From: a virus | Direction: 5' to 3' (one strand) | Length of the DNA stretch: 52,257 bases | IMG/VR virus record: IMGVR_UViG_3300042879_003234 | Span: 1 to 52,257 of that record | In this document: in pieces, positions 39,401 to 48,015 of the stretch | Layout: each line of letters starts with the position of its first letter | How positions within the stretch are numbered: the first letter of the stretch is position 1 | Made by a program: the position numbers and the translations under genes | The notes under the pieces: model-generated | Seen by the model: the letters and a program-made list of their open reading frames with translations, nothing else | Told to the model about the DNA's origin: nothing | The model's database searches: none

Positions 39401-41531
39401 CTACTTCATATGCTCCATCTGTAGCACCAGTTGTACTTAAAGTGAGAGTATGAATACCAGCACCAACTGAAGTTAAATCAACTGCAGATCCTCCCAAAGA
39501 TGTTGCTAATTTAATTCTATTAGTGCTATCTTCAGAAGAAGGAAGTACAAAGTATGAAAGTCCATCAGACAATCCACCAATACTTGTTCCAGATCCAACT
39601 TCATATGTAACAAGTTCACCAGAAGTTAATCCGTGACCAGGAATATAAAATGTGTTAGCAGTTGTATTATTAGGATGTTGGGTAAATTTATGATCTGTTG
39701 CGATTCCGATTCCAGTATATGCAGTAATGTTTATTCTGGATCCATTTGATGTAGACTTCAATCCAAAGGTGTTGCTGTTTACTGGATCAATAAAGTAATT
39801 CGTACCACTTGTTAATCCAGATATAGCACTTCCAACTCCGACTTTATCATATCTTAATGTTGTAGCAATACCGACTACTGGATCATTTTCAAAGAATCCA
39901 TGATTATTAATACTAATTGTATTCGCTGTAGGATTAGTTTTTACAGGAATAAGAACTGCACCAGTTCCAGATGTGGGGAAAACATTACTGGTAAAGTTAA
40001 CTAAAGTTCCTCCACCATCGGCCGAAGTTCTTAACTGTGCAGTATTAACTCCCACAGATGTAACTGTTCCAAAATAATAGAATGATGTGGTTATACTTCC
40101 ACCATCCCAAAATCTTTCCTTGATTGATGTTGAAAAGCCAACTCCATGACCACCAGTAGCAGTTGCACCAATTGCAACTCCAGTATTAAATAACATCAAT
40201 GGAACATCTCTAGCGATACCAGTAGTATCGTCTGGATCCCAAACTTCACTTAAAGTTACTAAGTCTGTTGTAGAGTTAATTCCAGTGATACCAAATCCAC
40301 GTACAACATAAAAGATACCATTACCAGAAGATGTAGTAATTCCAGTAGCAGCTCCACCTACAGTCACTGCTAATTGAAATGTAGTTCCTCCAGCACCAAC
40401 AACAAAATATCTTCTTCGGTCTGTTAGTCCAGTTGGAAGTGTTGAATCTGGACCATTAATTACAACAACACACTGACCATCGGAGAAGATTGTAGTTGTT
40501 CCTAGTCCAACTGTAATTGTATTGGTCTGTACTTGTCCATTGGCTCCAGCACGGACAAGCAATGAAGTCATAAATCCAACGTAATCCCAAGGATCTACTC
40601 TAACAATATTTCCACTTGATACTCCATCATTATATACTTCATAAGGATTAAAAGTTTGAGTAATTACATCAAAATTTTCAATGTCTACTGCAGAAGAATC
40701 AAAAGAAATATTTTCTGTTCCTACAGTGTTAACTAAATAAAACTCAGATCCAACCTTAAATCCAGATGGATATTCAGTTGTAATTTTAATTTCCGATGGA
40801 TCTTGTGCATTAGAAACAATATTTGCATAATTTAATTGTGATCCAGCATAAAATCTTCCTGGAATAATGGTTGTATATGGTGTTAATAATGATCCACTTG
40901 TTACTGAGATATTTTTTGCAGTAATTGTAATCGTATCTGCGTCAGGAACTGAAGCAATTAAATAACTTCCATCAAGATTTGATTGAGACAATCCACGAAT
41001 ATCAATCGGAGTTCCTACTGTTAGTCCGTGAGCGGGTGCGTTAATTGCTAGTGAAGTGCTTCCATTAGTTCCAGTAACAGTAGAAACTTCAATAGAAGAA
41101 TCTCCACTCTTAGAATAAAATCCTGGAACATTATTAACTAACTCCAAAGTTTCCCATTTTGTTGGTTGTAGACCATATTCAAAGTCAGTATCAATTAGAG
41201 TTTCTGATTGAGATACACGAAACTTAGATACTGGGTCCGTAAAAGTTGCTGATGGCTCAAACTCTACAACATCATCTTCAATGAAAATCTGAAGTTCATC
41301 TCCAGAACTCATCGATGCACAGTTATATTCTAAAACAACCGTTGTTAAATCTGTAGTATCACTATAGGTAACAGAAGATGCACCTAGACCAGAATCGGCA
41401 AAATTATAAATTATATTACCACTTGTAACATTAGTAATTAATAAAAGCCTTCTTTGAGCGACTCTACCATAAATTTGTACAGTATCGTTGCTTGGGTCAA
41501 AGATATATCTAAACTTGAGTTTTTTTGCCAT
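36453..41531 (-). CDS. Giant virion structural protein (1692 aa)
   Basis: The N-terminus MAKKLKFRYIFDPSNDTVQI and DPVSKFRVSQSETLIDTDFE are shared with the partial gene at 1-519. The middle is a long series of beta repeats built on LT-G--Y-V and TI-NHG turns (residues about 330-900). The later part contains RRYFRYQSGKGINAQFAINF, LFWEYDGTTLKAVRRNS and MVYIDYSWYGAGKARFGF, conserved in cyanophage structural proteins of this kind. Probably a tail or fibre-base component. The ATG has a late-like box 39 nt upstream and the gene ends at a strong terminator. Confidence 0.87.
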   Translation of the reverse strand: MAKKLKFRYIFDPSNDTVQIYGRVAQRRLLLITNVTSGNIIYNFADSGLGASSVTYSDTTDLTTVVLEYNCASMSSGDELQIFIEDDVVEFEPSATFTDPVSKFRVSQSETLIDTDFEYGLQPTKWETLELVNNVPGFYSKSGDSSIEVSTVTGTNGSTSLAINAPAHGLTVGTPIDIRGLSQSNLDGSYLIASVPDADTITITAKNISVTSGSLLTPYTTIIPGRFYAGSQLNYANIVSNAQDPSEIKITTEYPSGFKVGSEFYLVNTVGTENISFDSSAVDIENFDVITQTFNPYEVYNDGVSSGNIVRVDPWDYVGFMTSLLVRAGANGQVQTNTITVGLGTTTIFSDGQCVVVINGPDSTLPTGLTDRRRYFVVGAGGTTFQLAVTVGGAATGITTSSGNGIFYVVRGFGITGINSTTDLVTLSEVWDPDDTTGIARDVPLMLFNTGVAIGATATGGHGVGFSTSIKERFWDGGSITTSFYYFGTVTSVGVNTAQLRTSADGGGTLVNFTSNVFPTSGTGAVLIPVKTNPTANTISINNHGFFENDPVVGIATTLRYDKVGVGSAISGLTSGTNYFIDPVNSNTFGLKSTSNGSRINITAYTGIGIATDHKFTQHPNNTTANTFYIPGHGLTSGELVTYEVGSGTSIGGLSDGLSYFVLPSSEDSTNRIKLATSLGGSAVDLTSVGAGIHTLTLSTTGATDGAYEVDSIVDSTSFTLKNVAQISPTIITFDPSVAVGLTEDTVDLNEHRYITGTPIIYETGGGTAIGGLTGLGTYYAIRISKDRIKLATDLTNALSGISTNLTSVGTGTEHTFTSYSLVGESSGIGSVSITEGSLRVVGEDTAFLNQFKPGDPFVVNLGISSVFETTVASVGSNQQLSVVDSSPLTGVGLTYLIRSGLYVKSEAYSLHRPFDGGVEINPGKVADTRIIRQTRRYFRYQSGKGINAQFAINFNPPVDVETIVSSGTTATVTTRYPHGISTSSLPSALIRDAEVANGETNYYNGTFAITSVPSPTTFTYTMNGTPTTTVSAKGFPQLIVRNWGGSKLKAGMFDDQNGLFWEYDGTTLKAVRRNSIQQLSGRISVNLRENVVSGTNTRFLDQLIEGDKIVIRGQSYKVVSIGANTTLYIQPAYRGADLSGAIISKTVDDKVSQANFSIDPCDGTGKFGYDLDVTRIQMVYIDYSWYGAGKARFGFKGSNGEVIYVHQFIHNNKLNEAYFRSGNLPARYEIENEGVPSFAPSLAHWGSTVAMDGQFQSDQAYLFTASSSLLTFSGSTEIVDGFGVVAGSGTSTFYRYVNASGSESTGISTSTIRTFDGSNAGVVVAASDYVVINNHGYSSGQLIQYSHGGGTVIGGLTNESFYYVGKRDNNSFYFYNTEANALVGGVTGRVNISSVGTGVAHQIRSAFRFTVTPTTISGYGERLIHRFRSNDGEWETVDTLSFGTPIESSKILARVGVNTNPAALLYRVSRIGSSNSADVDFFFVDSPVSSQYPAYPSLGSVGFIGAGTTCGVAHTLGENTPPPSLIPLISIRLSPSVDGGLTGAVGAKEIINRMQLSLQSVGLLTTHDVEIRLILNAQLDNVNWQNQGAPSLSQLVAHQNNDTTDSGVKVFSFRASGGNEVTSGGRRSSNTFSQDISSVLSLGNAILGGDSAFPDGPDVLTLAVVPLNPTQITLSSPFSVSGRITWSESQA

Positions 41532-41569
41532 CAGAAATAATCTCTAGTCTACAAGATTTTAGTTAATAG

Positions 41570-41577
41570 TATTTATT
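41570..41577 (-). promoter_or_regulatory. Possible late promoter (AATAAATA)
   Basis: Minus strand AATAAATA, 38 nt upstream of the ATG of the 1692-aa gene. Same family as the exact TATAAATA at 45310-45317. Confidence 0.55.
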
Positions 41578-41580
41578 AAG

Positions 41581-41769
41581 TTAGGATCCAAGAGCTACTG
41601 AAAGTGCAATAACATCAGATGCTTTTGCTAGTTTTGTTCCCCCAACCGTTGAACCATCGTGGGTAACAAGTGTTTTTGCATCAGTATTGTAAGTTACTTC
41701 TCCCTCGGCTCCAGTAAACACAGAATGCTGAACATCTGTTCCTCTTCTAAGTTGAACCTGTTTAGCCAT
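41581..41769 (-). CDS. Stand-alone fibre N-terminal domain (62 aa)
   Basis: MAKQVQLRRGTDVQHSVFTG and AEGEVTYNTDAKTLVTHDGS match the N-terminal domain of the three large fibre genes downstream in the window (LRRG, FTG-EGE, D-K--V-HDG, GG). Here the protein stops 62 residues in, so it is only the base domain. In the 690-aa fibre the same domain is followed by a shaft and head. It may be a small attachment protein or the remnant of a fibre gene. It has its own late-like box at 41793-41800, so it is probably expressed. Confidence 0.78.
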   Translation of the reverse strand: MAKQVQLRRGTDVQHSVFTGAEGEVTYNTDAKTLVTHDGSTVGGTKLAKASDVIALSVALGS

Positions 41770-41792
41770 GATACTCTAGGAATATTATGAAT

Positions 41793-41800
41793 TATTTATC
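41793..41800 (-). promoter_or_regulatory. Possible late promoter (GATAAATA)
   Basis: Minus strand GATAAATA, 7 of 8 to the T4 late box, 23 nt before the ATG of the 62-aa gene and directly after the stop of the 627-aa fibre. Confidence 0.55.
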
Positions 41801-43684
41801 TTATGTAAAGATACCGACACTTGTTGCAGACGGTAACTCTCTAACACTATACCAACTACCCCTCAATGGAGTTAGTGTTCCCGCACTACAAGTTACTCGT
41901 AAGGCTAATCCAGTTGAGGTAGCATTTTCCAATAAAACTCTAATGTTCGCATAGTTATTGGATCCAGAAATAATCGTTGGAGTAACTGGAAGAGCAACTG
42001 ATGCTGCAGTTTGTGTGACTACACCTCTCAAAGCAGATGCATCAGCTGTTGTAGTAATACCAGCAAAGTTAGAGTGTTCATAAACTGCGACCATATTAGT
42101 TACGGTTTGAGTATTTACAAGAGTATAAGTAACTGTTCCGTTTGTTGTTTTTGTGTAATATAAATGATAGTCAAAAAGATAAATTCCATTAGTAGGTAAA
42201 GTCAGTGTACTTCCAGTGTTTCCAAAGTAATTTGTAATGGCGACTCCGATTGGGTTTCGGTTTGCATTCAATCTATAATATTGGGTTGCATCAAGCATAC
42301 CTCTTCCGTTTGCCGTATTCGCAGTCGCATAAAAGACATCACCATCAAATTCAATAGCTCCAACTTCAGCATTAGTTAGAAGAGGTCCTGCAGCAAACTT
42401 TAGTGGAGAAGTATTTGCAGTAGCACTTCCTGGAGGTATCTGAAGTCTTGCTGTTGGATTTGTGGTTCCTATACCGACAGAACCAGAAAAATAAGCACCA
42501 CCAGATACTTGAAGTGATTGTGATGCTGTTCCTGTTGCTGATGCAGTGTTTATAAGAAAATTACCAGAACCATCAATAACTGATCTTATTGCTGAATTAC
42601 TAACATCAATAAAACGAAGACTTGGTGTTGAAGTACTACCAAAAACATCAATATACCAAGCAGTTGTATTATCAGTTGCTCTACCAAAACTTACCTGACC
42701 ACCTTCTTCATTAGTATCAACTCTACCTGCCTTGATTTCTCCACCAACAACATCAAGTTTAATTCCTGGTGCTGGATTTGTGGTTCCTATACCGACAGAA
42801 TCAGAAACATAAGCACCACCAGTAACTTGAAGAGGTTGATCTACTGTTCCTGTTGATGTTCCACCACCAATAATGGTTACAGATTGTAGTGTAGAAACGC
42901 CAGATACATTAATATTTCTTACAACACTTAAATCATCTTGTGTAAATTGAACACTACCTGCAGCAAGTCTGACGCCATTTGGAATTTGTGTAGAACCTAT
43001 TCCAACACCATAATTAAATAACCAAGCATCCGTGTTCAATCCAGTAGCAGTACCAGACTTGAACCACATAATTTTCTTATATGTGGAGGGATTGGTTTCA
43101 GCAGCAACAATATTCAAATCTACAAGTGGAGTTCCTTCAGTACTCGCAATTGCGATTCCACCGTGATTAGCAGTAGTATCTGATGAAGCAAAAGTAGTTC
43201 CTATACCAAGAATAATATCAGAATCTTCGATCTGTAATTGTTGCGTATTTAAAGTTACTGTAGTACCACCAACCGTAATACTTCCATATACTTGTAAATT
43301 TTGTTGAGCAACTACATTTCCATTAAATGTACTAGTGGTATCGACAACTAAAGAATTTAATGTTGCAATTCCAGTTGTTCTTAAAGTAGTTGCTCCAATA
43401 CTTGTTACTGTGGTAAATCCAGATACATTTAAAGTAGTTGCTCCAATACCTGTGAATGTAGAAACACCAGAAGCATTTAAATTAATTGCTTGAATATTTT
43501 TATTTGAAATAGTCTGAGTTACAGCAACTCCAACAGATTCATGTCCACCTTTGGTGACTCCATCATGAACTCTTAGAGTATTGTTTGTAGTATCAACTGT
43601 AACTTCTGCAACTGCACCAGTAAATCCAGCACCAGAAATATGATCTGAAGTTGAACCTCTTCTAAACTGAATTTCCTTAGTCAT
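41801..43684 (-). CDS. Tail fibre-like protein (627 aa)
   Basis: The N-terminal domain (IQFRRGSTSDHISGAGFTG, then EVTVDTTNNTLRVHDG) is shared with three neighbours and resembles the Mtd N-terminal domain of phage receptor binders. The shaft has VSGFTTVTSIGATTL and SVGIGTTNP repeats. The last 160 residues (YYRLNANRNPIGVAITNYFG to LRGSWYSVRELPSA) match the C-terminus of the 525-aa fibre and probably form the receptor-binding head. Expected on the virion surface. Confidence 0.85.
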   Translation of the reverse strand: MTKEIQFRRGSTSDHISGAGFTGAVAEVTVDTTNNTLRVHDGVTKGGHESVGVAVTQTISNKNIQAINLNASGVSTFTGIGATTLNVSGFTTVTSIGATTLRTTGIATLNSLVVDTTSTFNGNVVAQQNLQVYGSITVGGTTVTLNTQQLQIEDSDIILGIGTTFASSDTTANHGGIAIASTEGTPLVDLNIVAAETNPSTYKKIMWFKSGTATGLNTDAWLFNYGVGIGSTQIPNGVRLAAGSVQFTQDDLSVVRNINVSGVSTLQSVTIIGGGTSTGTVDQPLQVTGGAYVSDSVGIGTTNPAPGIKLDVVGGEIKAGRVDTNEEGGQVSFGRATDNTTAWYIDVFGSTSTPSLRFIDVSNSAIRSVIDGSGNFLINTASATGTASQSLQVSGGAYFSGSVGIGTTNPTARLQIPPGSATANTSPLKFAAGPLLTNAEVGAIEFDGDVFYATANTANGRGMLDATQYYRLNANRNPIGVAITNYFGNTGSTLTLPTNGIYLFDYHLYYTKTTNGTVTYTLVNTQTVTNMVAVYEHSNFAGITTTADASALRGVVTQTAASVALPVTPTIISGSNNYANIRVLLENATSTGLALRVTCSAGTLTPLRGSWYSVRELPSATSVGIFT

Positions 43685-43702
43685 ATTAAATTATATTAAA
43701 TA

Positions 43703-45280
43703 TTAAATATTTACTGGTAATGTAGCTCCAATTCCAACAGCACTTGGTAATTGTCTGATTCTCCAATAACTTCCCCTCAATGGAATGAAGTTACCATTGG
43801 TAGATATAACATGCAAACCTAATCCTTGGGCATTATTGTTATCCACAATAATCTTATATGCAAATTGATGACTTATGTTAGCACTCAGAGAACCAGTAAC
43901 TAAGTTTGATGAACTTACAGCAAGTCCAACTTGTCCAAAGTAAAGAGGAGCAGCAGCTGCTGCTGAGCTAACACCAGTAATTGGAGAATAAATGACGAAA
44001 TAATTTAAATGTGTGGGTGTTCCTTGATGAGTTAAGATTTGGAATGTTGTAATTCCAGCAGCTCCTCTACGCAAATATAAATGAGCATCTATCTCATATG
44101 TTTTACCTGCTGCAAGTGGAATTATATTTCCAAAGAAATTTGTGCTTGCTGTTCCAGTTACTCCAGTAATTGCACCTCTATCGGCATTTAATCTGAAATA
44201 ACTTTCAGCTGCAATGTGTCCTCTTCCAAGAGTTGAACTTGCAGTACCATAGAAACCTTCAGAAGCAAATTCAATTGCTCCCGTCTGAGCAATACTTAAA
44301 ACAGTATCTGAAAGGTTATGTAACTTAAGTGGAGAAGTTGTTGCTGTTCCAGCTTGAATAGCCACAAATGCAGCTGGATTTGTTACACCAAATCCAACGC
44401 CATTAGTAGTAACACTAAGTTTTTCTGCTGCTTGATCTAAACCACCAGCAAACAATGCAACTCTTTCGCCTGCTGCTGCAGCTCCAATTGATAAATTACC
44501 CGAAACTGTATATAAGTAAGCGTCTAATGATCCATTAATACTCCAAAATTCTGATGTAGTAAATCCACTATTATTGATACCGAGATCAACATATCCTGAA
44601 ACATCATTTCCAGTATCAGCAGTTACAACAAAGTCTGCAGATGCAGTAGTTCCATTATTGGTATTTCTTAAATTTAATTGAGTATAAGTAGTAGAATTAC
44701 CAGTGAAATCTCCAACCGCTCCAGCAAATCCAGGTGTATTAGCGGTAGCACCACTTCCAACAACTGATAAAGGATATGGTGGAAGCAATGTTCCAATACC
44801 AACAGATCCGATACCAGTTACAACAAAAGGAGTTAAATCTGGGTTTGCAGAATCTTCAACTAAAATTGCGTTTCCTGTTCCCAACTGATTGATTCTTAAA
44901 GCAGATCCTGTAGTATCAACTGCAATCGTAGCAATTCCACTTACATTTAAATTGGTTATATTAGAACTAGTTGCTGATAAAACTCCTACTGTAGCAACTC
45001 CAACATACCCATTAGTTATTGTAGCAACTCCAAGTGTTGTAATACCAGTTACAACTAAATCATCACCCCTTGCATCTACAAATGTTGTTAATCCAGAAAA
45101 TCCTTTGTTTGATAAAATCTGAGTTACTCCAACACCAACCAATTCATAACCGCCAACTTTATTATCGTCATGAACAACGACTATTTTTTTATCAGTATCT
45201 ACTGTGATTTCACCTTCTCTACCAGTAAAACTAGCATGAGCTGCAGAACCACCTCTTCTAATCTGAACACCTTTAGTCAT
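43703..45280 (-). CDS. Tail fibre-like protein (525 aa)
   Basis: Same N-terminal domain as its neighbours (VQIRRGGSAAHASFTGREGE, IVVVHDDNKVGG), a shaft of VTGITTLGVATI-type repeats, then a C-terminal head beginning YFRLNADRGAITG and ending LRGSYWRIRQLPSAVG. The head matches that of the 627-aa fibre but differs in many surface positions, as expected of duplicated receptor-binding domains. An exact T4 late box TATAAATA lies 29 nt upstream of its ATG. Confidence 0.85.
   Translation of the reverse strand: MTKGVQIRRGGSAAHASFTGREGEITVDTDKKIVVVHDDNKVGGYELVGVGVTQILSNKGFSGLTTFVDARGDDLVVTGITTLGVATITNGYVGVATVGVLSATSSNITNLNVSGIATIAVDTTGSALRINQLGTGNAILVEDSANPDLTPFVVTGIGSVGIGTLLPPYPLSVVGSGATANTPGFAGAVGDFTGNSTTYTQLNLRNTNNGTTASADFVVTADTGNDVSGYVDLGINNSGFTTSEFWSINGSLDAYLYTVSGNLSIGAAAAGERVALFAGGLDQAAEKLSVTTNGVGFGVTNPAAFVAIQAGTATTSPLKLHNLSDTVLSIAQTGAIEFASEGFYGTASSTLGRGHIAAESYFRLNADRGAITGVTGTASTNFFGNIIPLAAGKTYEIDAHLYLRRGAAGITTFQILTHQGTPTHLNYFVIYSPITGVSSAAAAAPLYFGQVGLAVSSSNLVTGSLSANISHQFAYKIIVDNNNAQGLGLHVISTNGNFIPLRGSYWRIRQLPSAVGIGATLPVNI
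43708..43715 (-). promoter_or_regulatory. Possible late promoter (AGTAAATA)
   Basis: Minus strand AGTAAATA, 6 of 8 to the T4 late box, 23 nt upstream of the ATG of the 627-aa fibre and inside the end of the 525-aa gene. The weakest of the set. Confidence 0.35.
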
Positions 45281-45309
45281 TTATATTAAGCGATTAAGTC
45301 TAATATGTT

Positions 45310-45317
45310 TATTTATA
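45310..45317 (-). promoter_or_regulatory. Late promoter, exact TATAAATA
   Basis: Minus strand TATAAATA, identical to the T4 late consensus, 29 nt before the ATG of the 525-aa fibre. The best late promoter in the window. Confidence 0.75.
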
Positions 45318-45347
45318 CTATTAGATAAACTAAGATCAAATTGATTA

Positions 45348-45617
45348 TTATGGTTTTGACCCCAATATTTCTTCATCCCAAATTGCTTTAAGTTCTGATG
45401 TAACTTCATCAACAGTAGTTCCAGAAATTTCTGCTTCTGTGACTATGTTTGTCACATCTCTAAGTGCTTGCTTTTGTGCTGCAATAGTAGAAGTATCTTC
45501 ACCCATTTCTAATGCACGCACAAAGTCTACATCCAGTTTTTCTAAAAGTGGTTTTCTTACCACTCGCATTTTATCTTTTTGAATTTCTTTTGCTTTGTCT
45601 ACATTAATTTTAATCAT
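45348..45617 (-). CDS. Small helical protein, fibre/tail assembly-like (89 aa)
   Basis: MIKINVDKAKEIQKDKMRVV, RKPLLEKLDVDFVRALEMGE and QKQALRDVTNIV resemble small phage proteins that help assemble tail fibres (the KQALRD motif is common among them). It overlaps the 87-aa gene upstream (ATGA), and both stand between two fibre genes. No membrane segment. Assembly helper is an inference from motif and place. Confidence 0.72.
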   Translation of the reverse strand: MIKINVDKAKEIQKDKMRVVRKPLLEKLDVDFVRALEMGEDTSTIAAQKQALRDVTNIVTEAEISGTTVDEVTSELKAIWDEEILGSKP

Positions 45618-45877
45618 TTTCTATACTCCCTTTCCCAATCTTCATAATTCATTCCATAACCTGTTGGTTCTCCAAGTGCTTCTAAATCAAGTTCCCAAGC
45701 ATTAAAGAATGTGTGATCATTTGATACTTGTTCTTCATCAACAATCCAAAATGGTTTTCCAGTTGGAACTGCTTTAAATGCAATTTCAGTAATAGTATAT
45801 GTTTGGAGTGCCTCTGGTGTTGGGTATCCCACTGCTACCCCAGAATTTTCATTTTCGTAAAGGAATAATTCAGACAT
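45614..45877 (-). CDS. Small protein linked to fibre genes (87 aa)
   Basis: MSELFLYENENSGVAVGYPT, then KAVPTGKPFWIVDEEQV and an end FFNAWELDLEALGEPTGYGM. Short proteins of this kind accompany fibre genes in cyanophages; the KP-WIVDE block is shared with phage proteins that follow fibres. Its late-like box is at 45901-45908 and its stop overlaps the 89-aa gene, so the two form a pair. Probably a fibre assembly partner. Confidence 0.72.
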   Translation of the reverse strand: MSELFLYENENSGVAVGYPTPEALQTYTITEIAFKAVPTGKPFWIVDEEQVSNDHTFFNAWELDLEALGEPTGYGMNYEDWEREYRK

Positions 45878-45900
45878 AAATGAAAGTTTTATCTTAAGAA

Positions 45901-45908
45901 TATTTATT
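45901..45908 (-). promoter_or_regulatory. Possible late promoter (AATAAATA)
   Basis: Minus strand AATAAATA, 23 nt before the ATG of the 87-aa gene, right behind the stop of the 690-aa fibre. Confidence 0.55.
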
Positions 45909-45912
45909 TAAA

Positions 45913-47985
45913 TTAACGATGAACAACACAACATACAATTGCAGAATCTTCAGTTGATCCTGGACCATTCAGTGCATAAGCTGTAAAAGATCCTACTGCA
46001 AAATTTGCTGCAGAAAAATAGTTGTCACTACTGGTTGTCGATTGTGATGCTTCTCCAGAAACTGCATAATTAGCATCTTGAATATCAGTGGCAATTGTTA
46101 CTGTATAAGTTCCAGTTGCAGTTTTACTTACACTTGTAATATTACCAGAACCATTAACTGTTTGAGATCCAACTGCTCCAGTGCCATTAAATCTTACCCA
46201 AGCTCTTGCACCATATATTGGAGCACTTCCAGATTGTGCCCCATCAAGATTTGCAGCTGCAACAACTCCACTTGCAAGAGTTGTTGCAAAACTTAGGTTT
46301 GCTGTTCCATTAAATGATCCAGAAGTACCAGTTACATCACCAGTTAATGAAATTGTTCTACCTGTAGTCCAAGATGCTGCAGATCCACTAACTGTAGCGC
46401 CAAGAACATTAGTTGAAGCATTATAAGTCAGTCCAGTATCAGTTAAAAGAGCTCTATTTCCAGTAGCAGTAGCAGAAAATACAACATAATTGGAAGTTCC
46501 AGATCCAGCAGCAAGAGTAACAGTACTAGCAGCAGTAGCAGTTGCAGCACTACCAGAAATACTTGCACCTAAAAGGTTGGTTGAAGCATTATAAGTCAGT
46601 CCAGTATCAGTTAAAAGACTACTTGAACCAGTAGCAGTTGTAGAAAATGTAACATAATTAGTAGCTCCAGATCCTGATGCTAAAGTAACGGCACTAGAAT
46701 TTGTTGCTGTACCGCTGAATGTAGTAGCAGTAATGACTCCAGTGACTCTTGCATCACCAACAACATGAAGTTTTGATGTTAGATTTGTGGTTCCTATGCC
46801 AACTCTTTGAGAACTATCAATTCTTAATGCTTCAGTATCATTGGATCCTAAAATTAATGGAGATGCATTTTGTGTCCCAACTAAAAGTCCATTTCCAGAA
46901 CTCAAAGAAATTTCACCAAATCTTGCTAAAACAGTTCCAAATCTGGATGCAACTCTCCCAGAACCATGAGCTAATTGAGTGACTGTAGCAGTATCAGAGA
47001 ATAATCTCACTGATGCATTTGCAGCAGTTCCTGTATTTGGATTCTCAACTCTAAATACTGTTCCTTCATTTTGAGAATTGTATAAATGCAATTCTTCTAC
47101 TGGATTTGTAGTTCCTATACCAAGATTACCAGAAATGTAAGTACTTCCAATTACATCAAGTTTATTATTTGGTAGTGTGCTACCAATACCAACGTTAGTA
47201 CCATTATCAGTAATAATAGTATTAGTTAATTGTTCATTACTACTATTCCATTTAGTGACTATATTATTTGTTAAAGATCCAGCATTCTTTAACTGAACAT
47301 TATCAGCATTAACGGTAATACCAGAACCAGCACCGACATTAAGAGTAACATCAGCAGTTAAAGTTCCACCACCACTTAAACCAGATCCAGCGGTTACAGT
47401 TCTATTCAAATTTGTTGCTGTTCCAGTTAAACCACCTACAAATGTAGTTGCCGTTACATCGCCAACAACATGAAGTTTAGAAGTTGGATTGGTTGTTCCA
47501 ATTCCAATTAATCCTAAAGAAGTTGAAGTAATTATAGTTCCACCAACACCAACATTTAAGTTTGATATTGTCGAAACACCACTCACATATTCATTAGTGT
47601 AAGAGACGCTATCATTTAAACTAACACTAACAATTCCTGAGTTAATAGTTGCTTTTATATTATCCGCAAAATTTACAGTCGCAGCAGTTCCTATTGGTGA
47701 ATCATCATCTCTAACTTCTATTCCAGAACCAGTACCAACAATACCAGTCAGTTGAGAACCATCGCCTCTAAAAAATGAAGCGGTTATAACGCCAACGGTA
47801 TTAATATTTTTATTAGTTAGAGTTTGAGTAGCAGCAACTCCAACAAGCTCATATCCACCTACCTTATTACCGTCATGAACCACGGCAATTTTTTTATCAG
47901 TATCTACTACAATTTCACCAGAAAGTCCTGTAAAAGATGAAATCTGAGTGGAATTTCCTCTTCTAAATTGAAAGGCTTTAGCCAT
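45913..47985 (-). CDS. Tail fibre-like protein (690 aa)
   Basis: N-terminal domain as in its neighbours (FQFRRGNSTQISSFTGLSGE, KKIAVVHDGNKVGGYE). The shaft holds repeats such as VGIGTTNPTSKLHVVGD and a duplicated block with LLTDTGLTYNASTN (twice, about residues 455 and 500). The C-terminal head begins ARAWVRFNGTGAVGSQTVNG and ends AIVCCVVHR, a head type different from the 525- and 627-aa fibres. So the base is common and the tips differ. Late-like box TCTAAATA is 22 nt upstream. Confidence 0.85.
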   Translation of the reverse strand: MAKAFQFRRGNSTQISSFTGLSGEIVVDTDKKIAVVHDGNKVGGYELVGVAATQTLTNKNINTVGVITASFFRGDGSQLTGIVGTGSGIEVRDDDSPIGTAATVNFADNIKATINSGIVSVSLNDSVSYTNEYVSGVSTISNLNVGVGGTIITSTSLGLIGIGTTNPTSKLHVVGDVTATTFVGGLTGTATNLNRTVTAGSGLSGGGTLTADVTLNVGAGSGITVNADNVQLKNAGSLTNNIVTKWNSSNEQLTNTIITDNGTNVGIGSTLPNNKLDVIGSTYISGNLGIGTTNPVEELHLYNSQNEGTVFRVENPNTGTAANASVRLFSDTATVTQLAHGSGRVASRFGTVLARFGEISLSSGNGLLVGTQNASPLILGSNDTEALRIDSSQRVGIGTTNLTSKLHVVGDARVTGVITATTFSGTATNSSAVTLASGSGATNYVTFSTTATGSSSLLTDTGLTYNASTNLLGASISGSAATATAASTVTLAAGSGTSNYVVFSATATGNRALLTDTGLTYNASTNVLGATVSGSAASWTTGRTISLTGDVTGTSGSFNGTANLSFATTLASGVVAAANLDGAQSGSAPIYGARAWVRFNGTGAVGSQTVNGSGNITSVSKTATGTYTVTIATDIQDANYAVSGEASQSTTSSDNYFSAANFAVGSFTAYALNGPGSTEDSAIVCCVVHR

Positions 47986-48007
47986 CTATATTTTACCTCC
48001 GATATCA

Positions 48008-48015
48008 TATTTAGA
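48008..48015 (-). promoter_or_regulatory. Possible late promoter (TCTAAATA)
   Basis: Minus strand TCTAAATA overlapping the stop codon of the giant repeat protein, 22 nt before the ATG of the 690-aa fibre. Same form as the plus-strand boxes before gp4 and gp48. Confidence 0.5.
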
